64,000 nucleotides of DNA from Gymnorhina tibicen (Eukaryota; Chordata; Aves; Passeriformes; Artamidae). Positions within the stretch are counted from its first letter, which is position 1; each line of letters opens with the position of its first letter. The DNA lies in NCBI GenBank assembly GCA_013399875.1, contig VXAZ01008272.1:624582-688581 (forward strand), in the 5' to 3' direction. Below, piece by piece: positions 23,801 through 35,944 of this stretch. The position numbers were made by a program, and so were the translations under genes. The notes beneath the pieces were generated by a model, which was not told the DNA's origin, did no database searches, and saw nothing but the letters and a program-made list of their open reading frames with translations.

Positions 23801-25591
23801 TCTTGGTTTGGCTGCCTCTGTAGATGGTCTTCTGCCTCTGTAGGGTCTTCTGCAGAACTGCAGAATAGTTACTTTGTCCTGATGAAGCCAAGGATGTGTC
23901 ACTTTGGTTGGGTTGAATCTGTGCTCCAGACGTAGACTGGGGAAGATATCGTAGCAGTCATACTCCTAAAATGCACCAGCAACCCAGCCTCATGTCTTGC
24001 AGAGGCTTCCTGCTGGAAGGAGCAGGGATAGACAGCCCAACTGAAAAAAATGTGCAGTTTGGATAGAGGTGTGGGCTGGGAAGGCCTTGGAAACCAAATC
24101 TAAGCCTATGGGTGTGCCAGTTAATTCAGACTCTTTTTTCAGAACTTGTTTCCCCACCATAACTCAGTTTGGATTTTCCTAAGCTTGACAGTGTGGCTAA
24201 TATGGTCACAGATTTTATATGCCAGTGCAAGTGGACATATTTAATGCCTCAGCAATCAAGTATGGATCTGCTGGTGGTGAGCAGGGTGGTGGTGTCACTC
24301 ATGCCATGTGGAAGTGTGCTGAGCACAAACAAGGTGGCTGTGTTGGACACTGCAGAAATAAAAGGGACGGGAGATGGGGAAATAGGATTGTGGGACACTC
24401 AGGGTAAGCAGCGTATGGAAACTGCTGTACCAAGACAGCTTTGCTTTGATATGTACTCCTTGTATAATTACCATGTTAATTAGCCGACAGGACAATGTTG
24501 TGGTGGAGAAATTAAATGACTCAAAAAATGTCATTGGTGTCACTGGGAGAGCAACTGAAGAAGGGACAGGGCAGCCAGGGAGACTGGAGATGCTGCATGT
24601 GGCCCCAGCAGAGTGCCTGGAAAAGACCATACCCAAGAGGGACAGCCCAGAGACATGGGATTGTCTCTGAGCAGAAGTGCCAGCAGTGGGGACTCAGACT
24701 CTGCCATGCTCATTGATGGCTGGGCTGGGGTGTAAGAGTCTGTCACAAACCAGAGTCCACTCAATCTCTTCATGAGCATACCTAGAAAATCCTTCATCCA
24801 GAAATCAGGGCTGTATGAAGGATGAGTTGGGACGAGTCATGGCAATGAAACACACTATCCAGATCAGAGCTCCCTAGGGAGAAGGAAACCTTCTGCCACA
24901 GCAAAGGGACTGTCACCCACCGTGAGTGGCACCAGCCACAGTCAGGTAGCACTGCTGAAGCTGCAGACTGACCCCATGGTCCCTCAGGGATGATGCATTT
25001 CTCTCTTCATCAGCATCACAAGCTTTGCAGGCTCAGGTCAGAGGGAAGAAAATCGTCAACTTGCTTACAGAAAGTTTTCAGCCAGCCTTGCTACCCCCAG
25101 GAGCAAAGAGGTGCCCTAGAGCATTCCCTGCCCTGGAACTGAGGGCAGGGCTGCCTTGGCAGTGCCACTGCATTGCACAAGTCCCATCCCTGCAGTTACT
25201 ACCCTTTACCTTTGTGCACCCTCATCAGGACATTTCCTACCTACTTTGTTCTCCCCTCCAACTGGGAATAAGTATCCCCCGCTTTTCTGACTAATTCTTT
25301 GTGCCCACAGTTATTATTAGAAGTATATCCGATTCTTGCCAGAAATAAAAGTAATTACAAGCTTCAGGCTGGCACCTTTCTGTCTACCTCCTGCAAATAT
25401 TTAAATCGGGATTTTGTTACCGACTGCTTTTGGTAATTAGTTGTTCAGTAGTATTTTTCCACTGCCCACACATAGCTGTAGATTGTGAAGACCAGACCAG
25501 ATCTCCAAGCCCGCCTGCCTCCTCCCCCTCCCCTCCCCATGTACTTTTTAACTTTCTGTGAGAACAAGTTTTATATGACTTTTTCATAAAA
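20857..25591. other. Non-coding stretch; short tandem duplication; enhancer-like block
   Basis: Seen here: an A13 run at 21149-21161; a two-copy tandem duplication at 23812-23849 (CTGCCTCTGTAG-ATG-GTCTT twice, second copy lacking two bases); and a repeat-free block at 21960-22160 with several CpG and HMG-type words (GCTTTGTTGG, ACAATCAAAT). A plus-strand frame at 24168-24403 ends at a fair donor CAGG|GTAAGC but has no recognisable product. A 197-codon minus-strand frame at 23298-23891 has no motif. Confidence 0.4.
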
Positions 25592-25745
25592 TAGAATCAC
25601 AGAGTCATTTAGGTTGGAAAAGACCTTTAAGATCATTGAGTCCAACCGTTAACCCAGCATCGTCAAATCCACCCATAAACCATGTCCCTAAGCACCACAT
25701 CTGACAGCCTCTTGCTGAAAATGCTTTTTGGCCAGGGATTAATGG
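25592..25745 (-). repeat. CR1 LINE 3' end, minus strand
   Basis: Reverse complement of the neoavian-type CR1 end: TAGAATCACAGAGTCATTTA, GGTTGGAAAAGACCTTTAAG, ATCATTGAGTCCAACCGTTA, AAACCATGTCCCTAAGC, CACATCT, then decayed CTCC-AGGGAT-type text. A short, relatively well-kept copy. Confidence 0.93.
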
Positions 25746-28700
25746 ATAAACAATCAGTGGAAGATATTTTTATATATGCATTTCTAAAATAGGTTTCCAA
25801 CTGTCTGCTTTAGTTTCTGATCTGAAGCAGTCCACGTTTCTCAGGCCAGCACTGACATAACAAAGGGATCGATGGCAGCCTGATTGCTACCTGTGGTGGT
25901 GTCTCCCCCAAAATCGAGAAGCATTTCTGGAGGCTCTCCTTTGACTCTGCTCCACCATTCTCTGACCTTGAGGAAAAGGAGCCCTTTGTATTTTTTACAA
26001 AGCTTTGGCTTTGACCATGTAACCATGGATTGACTTTTGATCTTGCTTTTGGGTGGCACAGACCTTCTTCTCATGTGCTGATTCTTTCCTGTTGAAAGCT
26101 TCATGGGGGCAAATTACGCTGTGCTTTGTTTTGCTGTGCATGGCCCACAGCAGGTTCTAGCTCTCCCTGTCACTGGTTATGATCTTTCAGAAACCTGTGC
26201 TGCAGAATTTGCTTTCTAGGTTACAGAGAGTGAAGGAGACGTGGATGTTGCCCATGCTCCCTGGCCAGCGTGGACACTACTGGGGACCTGGGCTCCTTGC
26301 CTTGTATGTACCTGCAGCAAAGCTGCACCTTGTGTGATAAACATGCAAACTGCAACTTTGTTCCTGCTTGGTGATTCAAAATTTCAGGCACGGCAGCCAT
26401 AGAAAAGCGGAGCACTGAACATGACCTTGCCAGAAGCGTTAGGCTCATCCCACATACCTGAACATGACATGATTAATGACAGCTCCGCTTCCTAATCACT
26501 ATATTTCTTAGCTTGCTGACTCTTACATTGGAATACAGAGATTTTACAAGTGTTAGACTTTATATCTCTCATCCCCTGCCTCAGAGGAAAAAGCATTAAA
26601 AAAATCATCCTACAGATCTCCAAGAAGATGTGAATAACATAGCTTGGCAGCAAAGCACTTCACAAAATGAAAGCTCTGAGAAATCTTGCCAACTCCTGAG
26701 TTATTTCTAACTTGGTTTCCATCATAGTGTGGAAAGGGTTTTGGCAAGGCAGCTCCCAACAGGAGCTGAATTCAACAGGCAGAGGCTGCCAGGCAGTGAC
26801 AGTGGGTCACTCAGCACCCTCGGAGCAGAGCACAAGTGTGGTACAGGAAGCCAGCCCAATGCCAGCTGTGGAGAGAGGAATGGGCTGTAGATGCAGTGCA
26901 AGGAAAGGCAGGTGGGACAGAATGACAGGACAAAGTTAACTAGATTTCCAGTTGTCCCAGGTGCCTGCTAGTCTCTTCCATGTTTTTACACAACTGGTCT
27001 TGGTATCACTTTCCAGGAAGCCACCAACAGCCTGCATAGTAGTGTATATAAAGTTTTGAAGGACTCATAGGAAGGAAGGGGGAAGAGAAGGGTTTGGAAA
27101 TCCTTAGAGTACTAGTAGAGTTGTCATGGATGGTATATTTATTCAAACACTTTCATATTTGCTTAAGAAAACCTGTTTTTTACTCTGAATGGTCACAAAA
27201 GGAACTATTAATGGTAGAAAGTCCAAGGAAGCTGTGTAACTTCCAAATGCTTTCCTAATGATCCCTAATGGGCAGTGTGCACTTTCCAGACTCTAGTTAA
27301 CCTCACCAGGATAGGAAATGCAATAAAATTATAATTTTAAGTCCTGTAGTTCATTAAGATGGAAGAGCTTTTGGTTTAATTTTGGAGTTTCAGGGTGCAT
27401 TTGAGACTACAAAATGAAACACTTCAAAGCACAGAAGCTGGAAAAGCTGCTGGGGAAACAAACACACTGTTTATATCATGTAATAGTACCACTTTTCCAC
27501 ACTGAATGAATTTATTCTTCCTCCTTATGTCCTTGCTCTGAAACTCACAGGTCTTATATTTGTCTCCTAGTACAGTATGTGGGCTAACAACACAGGTATA
27601 TTTGAAGCATTATTTAAAACGTTCAGCTTTTTGTGAAAGAAGCCTGAAAGCAGCATCTGCCGTCTGGGCATATTGATTTTATTTTACTGTGTCTCACATT
27701 AAGGCTCTGTTGTCTTTGATAAATTTTGCAGCTCTCACATGCATGTGTCTGTTCACTCTGCTGAGCCTGGGAAGCTGACAGAGCTTTGCTTCATCAGTGT
27801 GGTTAACTTTTCACTTCAGTTTGGAGCCTCATCTGATCCTGTCCTGTGCTGCCTAAGCCTGCTCAGGGACACTGGGTTCTGCCATGACTCAGGGTCCTGC
27901 TGGCATCCTGTGGTGCTTGTCTTCCCTGTTACTGCTCAAAGCACATTGACTGTTTGGGCAACTCAATCAAAGAGCGAGCTTGAAAAAGCTACTAAAAGCA
28001 CACAGGAAAACTCCATGCCCCATTTGTAAAATGCTATGCTGGCACTCGTGTGGCCAGGGAACAGCAACAGGCTTGTTCTGCTGCTCCAGCCTGTGAGCTC
28101 TAGTCCCTGGGGAGTGAGGAGACATAACACTGGCAGCCTGGGGACATGATCTGCTGTGAAGCAACTTCTTCTCTGCAGCAGAACAAGTGACCTATGTGAA
28201 CAGGGACTGACCAGTCTTGAATTTCAGCTATCAACTGACTTCACTGAACTGCTTGCAAAGGATACAGCGGCCAAGAATTACTCATGGAAATAATTCCACA
28301 ATCATCTTTGAATAAGCAATAACTATAGGAAAACTGTAAGCTGTTCAAACAACTCAGAAAAAGGGCCTTATGACATGCTATCAACTCAGCTTCTGCCCAA
28401 GGCTTCATTTCATGCCTTAGTTACTGCAGCCTCCAGCTTTGTGGCCTTGACAGCTGCAAACATACATAAAGAATGGGACAGCCTCGTGCTGCTGTTTCCT
28501 GAAGTGCTCTTTCTCTCCCATCTAACTACTGCTGTCCTCTTAACCAAACCATGTGTTTGTGTGTGCACCACTGATGTACCTGAGTTTGAACTTGCACAGA
28601 GGGGCCAAACTAAATGCAGGAGCATTTCCTGGGGATGGCAGCTGAGCTCACGGTCTCGTGCTGTGCTCTGCATTGCTGCAGTATTTTGCAGAAGCACTGT

Positions 28701-29746
28701 ATGAGCTTGCCAACACCAAGACACCTTAGCTGTCTTCAGAAATAGGAGCCACTTCTCTGGATGGCGGTGCAGATGCCAGCTGAGATTGAGCAAAGCAAGC
28801 TTCATGTCTGCACCTGTAAGGCTTTCTATTGTTTTGCCCTATGCTGTCTTTCAGCCCCATTTCATATCCTGAAATCACGCACCACCATTACCATGTTTTC
28901 TCCTTGTATCCTTTTTAGGCATAGTCCTCTATGCTCCTGCTCACGCTGGTGATCTCTCAGAGATTGCCTGGCAAAACCACAAAGTATCTCCCTGTCACCT
29001 GCTTCAAATCCTCCCTCCTCACTGACACTGAAGGGGAAGCCCCATACTGGCAGGCTGGCGAGGACACCTTCTCCTTAGAGCTCAGCAAGTCTACCTGATC
29101 CAGCTGTTGCATTTCACCACATTCCCCTAAACATCCCAGAGCTGCCCCTGTGTGGGGAGAGGGCTGTGTTACCCCAATAGCTCTGCTAGTTTCTTGGGAA
29201 ACCCCTTAGGGAAATACCCCAGTGGTCTTCTGTGATGGTGTGTTTATCTTGGTGTGCACCTCAGGATGTGTTTAGACTAGGTTAAAAATTGTTTTAACTT
29301 GTATGGGGAAAATCCTTATTTGGGCCAGCTTTTGGGGAAAGCTAACCCTGAAGTTACCTCACACCAGCAATAAAACAGTTAGAGGCTGAGTGAAAACTGA
29401 AGTATTCTTGTTAAGAGTGTCTAAATCCATTTGCCAGGCCTGTACACCATCAGACGCTGTAGTATCCTGAGATTTAGCTTCAAGTGCCCCCTTTTCCCTC
29501 TTAAATGTCATATAATCTATACAAGACAAGAGGTACTATTATGAGGGTGGTTTGACCTGCAGCATTAAAACACAGATCTTAGCTGAGGAATTTCTGTATG
29601 AAGCCTATAACCTCTGGCTGAACTGGAATGTGCCTTTCAGAAAGGAATCCAGGCTTTTACTTTAAGATCCCCCAGCCCACACAGTCCACATCCGCTGTAG
29701 GTACGTTGTTGAAACACTCAGCTGTACACTTTCTGTGTTTGTGTGT
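25746..29746. other. Non-coding stretch, nothing recognised
   Basis: Short frames only, none with paired splice signals. No recognised repeat. Base composition is the same as the surroundings. Confidence 0.5.
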
Positions 29747-30080
29747 TTAAAAACAAAAGCCACTAAATATAATTCTGGCCAGATTCCTGTGGGGGACTTC
29801 AGTATACGAAGTGCCAGTTACATTCTTAAGACCTGCATGTGCTGGTGCTTCCAGAGCAGCAATCCATTGCTTCCTAAGATTGTCAATGTTTACAGGTTTT
29901 ACTGGTAGAGAAGGTCCAAACAGACGTGGTCTCTTATCATAACCAACAGGCTGTTCAGACTTATGTCCAAGTTCTGGTAGGTCTGTGTACCATGTGTTTT
30001 CCTGCCTGTCTTGTCTCTGGAGTTTGTTGTAACATGCATGATCATACAACATAGAGACCCTACTTCTTCCTTCCTGATTG
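29747..30080 (-). CDS. Exon 2 of a probable small gene, ciliary microtubule-inner-protein-like
   Basis: The minus strand is open from an acceptor TTACCAG (30084-30081) to a stop at 29747. It enters in phase 2, exactly matching the donor of the exon at 30148-30215 across a 67-bp intron. It supplies 110 codons: SRVSMLYDHACYNKLQRQDR, then ELGHKSEQPVGYDKRPRLFG and SLPVKPVNIDNLRKQW. Rich in Tyr, Pro, Lys and Arg with no membrane segment or signal. From memory, the order LYD ... R.DR.E ... PV ... FG resembles small cilia/flagella proteins such as CFAP90 (C5orf49), which line doublet microtubules; this is an unverified likeness, not an assignment. Pyrimidine tract is displaced from the acceptor. Confidence 0.42.
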
Positions 30081-30147
30081 CTGGTAACTTTTTAATGTCC
30101 CCATTGGGAGTGTGGGAGACCAGGTTGGAGCTCCTCTCCTACCTCAC

Positions 30148-30215
30148 CTGGAGTAGAGGTTTGAGTTATGATCTCTTAGATATGCCCTAACCACAGGATT
30201 TTCAGATGCTTCCAT
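30148..30215 (-). CDS. Exon 1 (or first coding exon) of the same small gene
   Basis: It starts at ATG (30215-30213) in a good context (G at -3, G at +4), directly downstream of an in-frame stop, and reads MEASENPVVRAYLRDHNSNL to a strong donor TCCAG|GTGAGG (30148/30147). It ends in phase 2, which the exon at 30080 accepts, giving a 133-residue protein in total. The alternative is an internal exon entering at TTAACCAG in phase 1, which would make the protein longer. The intron of 67 bp is near the lower limit for vertebrates. Confidence 0.4.
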
Positions 30216-30446
30216 AACTCTTTCTGGTTAAGCATTCATGTATTAGGAATTCCCCTAATATTCAGCTACTTCATACAAAGTACAGCTGGTTAACTGGGAG
30301 AGAACGAGTTGCGTATTGCAGAATACTACATCACCGCAGTGAACCTAATCCTACTTTCAACCTGAATTTGAACCAAATTCCAGCTACTGCCTTTCATCAT
30401 ATTTCTGATGTCCAGATTAAAGAACAATTAACTGCTTTCTTTTAAC

Positions 30447-30578
30447 CTCATGTAAGTAGCTGGTCTGCAGTTCTCTGGTTGCTTTAATCTGACAAGCACA
30501 AGTCAGAGCTCCCTGTTCTTCAGGCCTGATGGCTGAAGTGCCTCGGCACTGGTGTAGTAGGTCTTGCAGTGAACTGAT
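30447..30578 (-). CDS. Candidate internal exon (44 codons)
   Basis: A strong minus-strand acceptor, CCTTTTGCTGTGTTCAG, opens ISSLQDLLHQCRGTSAIRPE and continues to a weak donor GAG|GTTAAA. Phase 0 to phase 0. It would follow the exon at 31806-31889, which also ends in phase 0, giving a continuous leucine-rich helix (LLNFLHD then ISSLQDLLHQ). The frame runs on to a stop at 30417, so it could also be a terminal exon. The weak donor and lack of a phase-0 partner toward 30215 keep this low. Confidence 0.22.
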
Positions 30579-30935
30579 CTGAACACAGCAAAAGGATTGT
30601 GACTCAGCCAGACTGGTTCTCTGCTCACTCATAACACAGTGTACAAAGGGCAGAGGTGAGGGGAAGACCCAGAGGAGCAGGGAAGAGAGGGGAGTGAAGG
30701 TCTAGTCTGCCCCTTCCAGTGGCAATCAAAATGCCTCTAGGGTGATGGCAGACTTGTGTACCTCACAGGACCTTTCATTTAGTTCTTTTCTGCTCTCCCA
30801 CCTGTAATGCATCAATACCACAGACCTTTGGAAATGTTTCTGAAAAGGCTGTATCTGTGGGTAGGGTGTTTTGGGGGTGGGTAGAAAGAAAGTTCTGCTA
30901 TGAAATTCAAATTTGTTGAAACCTTAGATTTTCTA

Positions 30936-31225
30936 GAGTTGTTCCCATCTGCCCAAAACCTTTCCAGTGGGAATGTCAATAATCTCTGTGGGACAGGGAA
31001 GAATACCCTGCTTGCCTATAGTTAAGATGGCCCATGTCACATGATTCACTTCCACGAAGGAGAGGAATATCTCCTTCAGGAGTTTGTACAGGCTATAGCA
31101 GAGAGGAGTATTTGTTGCTTTTATAGAGTTATGCTGCTCCGCTACTCTGAAGGGCTCTAGGTAAACTTTTAGTGAACCTGTGGCATAAGTCCTCCTTCCC
31201 TGCAGTCCAAATCCATGCTTCAAAT
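30936..31225 (-). CDS. Candidate exon with a strong acceptor
   Basis: The minus-strand acceptor CTTCCTCTTGTCTCTACAG is the best in the region. The frame entered in phase 1 reads LKHGFGLQGRRTYATGSLKV and stays open 96 codons to a stop near 30935. No consensus donor lies inside; ACAG|GTTCAC is the only one whose phase would lead into the 30215 exon (through TTAACCAG). It does not match the phase of the exon at 31806. It may be a separate terminal exon or chance. Confidence 0.17.
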
Positions 31226-31805
31226 CTGTAGAGACAAGAGGAAGTGGTTAAAAGTTTCGGGGGACTGATCTCTCATCTTGCTCCAAACAAGAGGCGTGCT
31301 CACACAGTTGCCCCTGGTTGAGAACCCTCCAGTTACGGCTTGTGTGACAGCCTGGTGAGATGATGCAATGTGCCATCTGCTAGGAAACCAACTCAGCAGA
31401 AGGATGGAATAGTTTTCTGCTGGGATAGTAAACTGAACTGGTCCTGCTGTGACCTAATCAGTGCTGCAGAGGGTAGAGGGGGAACAGGAATAGATGAGGG
31501 AGGAGGAGTGGTTGTGGGAGAGGCTCAGATGAACTGACTCTGGGGTTAGTCAGACATGGAGATTGTGTATCTGACAAAGCCCATGGAGTGGCCTTGATTG
31601 TTGGTTTTTGCAAAGAGATGGCATGTTCTACAATAATTTACTGGCTACAAGAGGCAAACAAAGCCCCTGTCCAGGCTTTATTTTTCCAGTTTATCACTGA
31701 AGCTCTGTTGGAAATGACAGACACACGAGTGTACTTGGGTCACAAAGAGGAAATTCTTGAGTAACGTAACCAACTGGGGCTCATGAAGGTGCATTGTAAA
31801 CTTAC

Positions 31806-31889
31806 GTCATGTAAGAAGTTGAGAAGGCGCAGCCCAGTAACTTCAGTAGGAATTAGTTTTCTTTTGGAATATTCTGGGAAAAGATAATT
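31806..31889 (-). CDS. Candidate internal exon (28 codons) with consensus donor
   Basis: Minus strand: acceptor GGTCATCAATCAG, open frame NYLFPEYSKRKLIPTEVTGL followed by RLLNFLHD, and an excellent donor CATGAC|GTAAGTT. Phase 0 in and out, matching the phase-0 end of the exon at 32524 and the phase-0 start at 30578. A stronger acceptor TCTTTTCCCAG lies 14 bases inside, but would need a phase-1 partner. The two other frames from that inner acceptor close quickly. Confidence 0.25.
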
Positions 31890-32523
31890 CTGATTGATGA
31901 CCAGCTAGTTATACTTCTTCTTTTAGAATAATCACTTTAGGTGTCTGCACATAATTCAGATTCCTACATTAAGCAATTAATACTTTAGTATTTTTTTAAT
32001 TCCACCCCAGTGAGGTGGACTACTCTGTTAGTCACCTCTCACTCACAAATCAATTCCTCTTCTTGATAAAATCAGCAAACCAGCTCCATCCAATGCCAAC
32101 AATATCTGAATTTTATTAGGTCACCCAAAGCAGTGAATAATAAAGTTAGAGGGATGGGTTTAGCTGGGACCACATGCTGAGTTTCACTCCAGAGTAAGAC
32201 TCTGCAAGTCTCTGCAGTGGAACTATAAATCTCTGGACATAGCATGGAAGTGCTAATGGGCCTTCAGATTCAGTGCCACTACCAGGCAATAATATCCGTA
32301 ATAGCAACTAACAAAGATACAACCAACTGAGCTCTTCAGGGTTCAGCAACTGCTCCCAGGCTTGTAGCAGAGCTCATTTATTTTCTTCTCTTCATTCCAC
32401 TAGAGCAGCTCCAAGCCCTGACAGCACATGGGGATAATTGAAGCAAAAGTGCTCAACCCTGACTGCCCAATCTTCTCATAAAACAATCCCAGGATTGTTC
32501 TGGGGACCGTTGGCACAACAAAC

Positions 32524-32626
32524 CTTGCACTGCAAATTTTGCTCCATAATTAGCAAGCAGTTGCTGTCATGCCTGTCAGATGGGTTTATGTGACGATGTG
32601 AATAGAACAACAATTGACTGTCTTCC
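32524..32626 (-). CDS. Candidate internal exon (34 codons)
   Basis: Minus strand: strong acceptor TTTCTTCTCCTTGGTTGCAAG, then EDSQLLFYSHRHINPSDRHD and a donor CAAG|GTTTGT. Only one of the three frames is open across it. It enters in phase 2, matching the donor of the exon at 32716 across an 89-bp intron, and leaves in phase 0. Product not recognised. Confidence 0.25.
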
Positions 32627-32715
32627 CTTGCAACCAAGGAGAAGAAACTGCTTTGAGTAAAGCTGACAATTATGTAAAAGGAACTAAATGAATTTGGCTT
32701 ATGGTTCACACTTAC

Positions 32716-32783
32716 CCCTCACAGATGGAAGGCAGGACCTCTGAGGCCTGTTTCTGAGTCCTTGCCCCTTTGTACCTGACTAG
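32716..32783 (-). CDS. Candidate exon upstream of the 32.5 kb exon (right edge uncertain)
   Basis: An open minus-strand frame (VRYKGARTQKQASEVLPSIC) ends at GAGGG|GTAAGTG in phase 2, which the exon at 32626 accepts. The resulting 89-bp intron begins GTAAGTG and ends with a good pyrimidine tract. The upstream acceptor is not clear; the frame is closed by TGA just beyond 32783. No ATG start is visible. Confidence 0.22.
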
Positions 32784-35483
32784 TCACTGGCTAAGTGCCT
32801 AATGAGGCTCAGAGGAAACAAAACCAGTACTGAGGGCTTTTTATTGTCTTTCTTTTCTTTATAGGGCAGGGGATTATCATGTGGTTCGCATCCAAGTTCA
32901 AAATCTGATCTTATCACCCAAAGCTGATGACAGACACAACTGTGCTTTCACAAAAATAGAAAGACTAGTGATACCATGAGTTGGACAACAAAGATAGGTA
33001 GAAAACTGAAGAAGCTTTGAAAATTTTAGGTACTCCATTTATACATATGCCTTCTCAAGCTATCTACACACAAGGCAGTTGTGTTAGGTTTTTCCCACCC
33101 ACCCACTGATTGTAGTGGTGGAAGCAGTAATGTAGAGGGGAGTCCAGGTATCTGCCTACATCTTACCACTAATCATTCTTAATCTCATCTAGGACAAGTC
33201 TAATGAGGAATATAGAAGCTCTAATTCTCTGTGGGCAATAACAGCTGGAGCTGTTGCTGGAATTTATAGAAAGGCAGGCTTGGAGAATAAGAAATCTTAG
33301 ATATTATTACATGTTGGTTCTGGTCCTGTTGCAATAGGAGAGCGCATAAGACAGGGATGAACAAAGTGGGTCACTTTTTGCATTCAAAGTGGGAATTTTT
33401 CTTTTGCTCTGAAATGTTAAGGATGTTTCTCAGGATCTGGTGTCCCAGTAGAGTATGACATGTGGGAGTATGGTCTGTGTGGGACTGCAGGCAGAAAGAT
33501 GTTTTACTGTGCTCATGACACATAGAATTGCCTGAGGACCAAAAAACTTCAATCAACCGAGTAGCTCCTCTGAGCACCCCAGACTCACCAGGGGTAGGCA
33601 GAGCACTGCTGCCCACAGACCTCAGTGAAACCTGATGTGCTGGAAACAGAGTGAAGTGATTCAACTGGAAATGCAGAAATTGGGATGTGTAAAAGGAATA
33701 AGCTCGGGATGTGGGGTGAAGCACGGAGATGCAAGAGCTGCCTTTCCTTTGCTGCCACCCAGTTCTATCCTTTTGAATAGCGCTGGCTGGGCAGGATGCT
33801 TAAATGAGTCATCAGACCGCTTCACTGGTCTTCTCTCTCTGGTGCAGGAGAGGTGTAGAGAGAATCCAGGCACCTGCATGTGGCATCCCAGCTCTTGCTG
33901 CCCTTTGGCTCTTCACACCAACACTCCTCATGGTAAATACTTCCCTTTCTCAGGATCTTCCTAACTTCTGAGTCATTTCCTGCTCTATCTTGTTACAGCT
34001 TTATCCTTCTCTGTTGGGAAGCCTTGTCTAATATATCATTAAAAAGTCACTCAATTTGCCACCAGACAGTGAATATCTGGATGAAGATAGTACTGAAACC
34101 TGTCAGTGCTAATCTTACTAATCTTGTTAATCTTTTTCCTCCTTTTGCATTTGTTGGAAAGCTGGTATCAAGAGAGATCCTACCTGTGTGTCTAATGGAC
34201 TGGTAGGGTTGCAAACATAACCAACAAAATAAAGACCTGACATACCTATGGGCATGCAGTCTTGTCCTCTTCTTATACACCTTCCTTCCTATGTGTGTCT
34301 GTGGACTTATGCTCTAAAACTGACTAAAACTGAACACATGTTCAAACACACCAAATCTGTAAGAAAAGTCTTTGAAACTCCTGTTTACAAAAACCCAGTA
34401 AAATCCAGGCACAAATATGTGGGCAAAATCCCAGTGCTTTCAGTGCATGATTCAGTTGTCTCCTTTCCAGCTGTATCTGTCTCTTTCAAAATGACACAAC
34501 CTTTTTCTAACTGTAAAATTAGCTCATTATAAGTTGCAGTTTTCAAAACTGGCTGTAGATCTTGTAGCTGAAACTGTGCCAAATGCTGAAGGGTTTGGCT
34601 TTTTTAAACTGTAAGTGTTTGAAAAGGAGAGAGAAGAGAGGATTGCACTTGAGAAATATTTTCATGTAGTACAAAAAAACAGCTGGCAGACATGGGCAAC
34701 TCTGTTCTGTGACTACATAGAAGCTTTTACCAGAAACTTTCATAAAAGGAAAACCCAAGAGGACCTGGGGAAGGAGGGGAGCTACAAATGCTGTTTGTCT
34801 TTACTGATAATGATAGCTAATACACATCAGGTCCTCTGAGGTACCAACACAGGGAAGACAAGACACATTAGTTTTACCATGGAGTAAATTCAGCTGAGAG
34901 GTTTATGGCTGACCCCTCAAATTTATGTCATGATAAAATGAAAGTGCTTTTATTTTTCCTGTTTGCTTTAACTTTGTTAACAAGCTTTTGCTATCCCAAG
35001 ACCAAAAATAAAAGCAGCTTTAGCACTAAAGTCAAGCCAGAGAGTCCCACTAAAATTGCTGGGGAATAGAATGTGACACCCTCTTTACCTTCTTTTCCAA
35101 ATGCATTATTTAGATGAATGTTGTAGCAATTATGTGATTAAACAGAAGTTAATGCACAACAATAAACCAAAGGACCATCAAAGAAATGCTAATGTCAGGG
35201 AATGTTTTTTGTTTAAATTGTGGATTCATATTTCTTTTTCTTTTTTCCTTGAGGGCTACAAGAACAGAAAATTTGCAAACCTAATAGAAGAGTCTTCAAA
35301 TGTCAAATCTTTGAGTACAGAAAAGAAAATGAAATCCATGTTCCTGTCTCTGTTTCTCTCACACCTCCTTTGAAATATGAACAACTTCAGAAAATGGACT
35401 CATTTGTTTCATGTTTTTCTTTTGGCCTGAATAGTTATGTGAAGCATAACAAGAGTGACAACATGGCTCTGGGGTAAGGGCCA
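32784..35483. other. Non-coding stretch, nothing recognised
   Basis: AT-rich sequence with short frames on both strands and no recognised repeat. A 117-codon minus-strand frame at 33371-33724 has no motif or good splice edges. Confidence 0.5.
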
Positions 35484-35760
35484 ATGGTCCAAGGATCAGG
35501 TGGGTTTCTCCTTAATCCTGGCACAGAGGGTGAAGGGCTTGAGGAGGGCTTAGCAGATCAGGGAGGTCATCACCTGGTTGCACAGATGATGTTGGGAACA
35601 GAGATTTGGCTTATACAGATATGGGACAGAGAATTGAGGACTGCTAGAAAGAGTAGAGATCCACCCGACCAAGCAGGGCAAAACATCTTTGCCAATAGGC
35701 TGACCAACCTGAGGAGACATTCAAACAGTGAATGACAGAAAAGGGAGATGACAACAAAGA
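35484..35760 (+). repeat. Possible 5' part of a CR1-type LINE
   Basis: The frame contains the phrase NIFANRLTNLRR and the DNA word AACATCTTTGCCAATAGGCT, which recalls sequence near the 5' portion of bird CR1 elements. It lies directly upstream, same strand, of clear CR1 ORF2 sequence at 35945. Recognition is from memory of a variable part of the family and is weak. Confidence 0.3.
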
Positions 35761-35944
35761 AGTCCCAGGCCAGGATGGCAAGGAAAGGGCACAGGGTAGA
35801 CTGAAGAGGAAAGACCTCGAAGCAAAGAAACAAGACAGAGATGAGTCCGCCACTGGCATATATGCATGGGTAAGGAAGAGGAGTCTGGGAGAGGTGGTTG
35901 ATTTGCAAAGTTCATCTTCTCCAACCTCAAGAACAGCCAAGCTT

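Noticed and set aside
23298..23891. 197-codon minus-strand open frame
   Set aside because: No recognisable motif, no good splice edges, mixed composition; includes a local tandem duplication.
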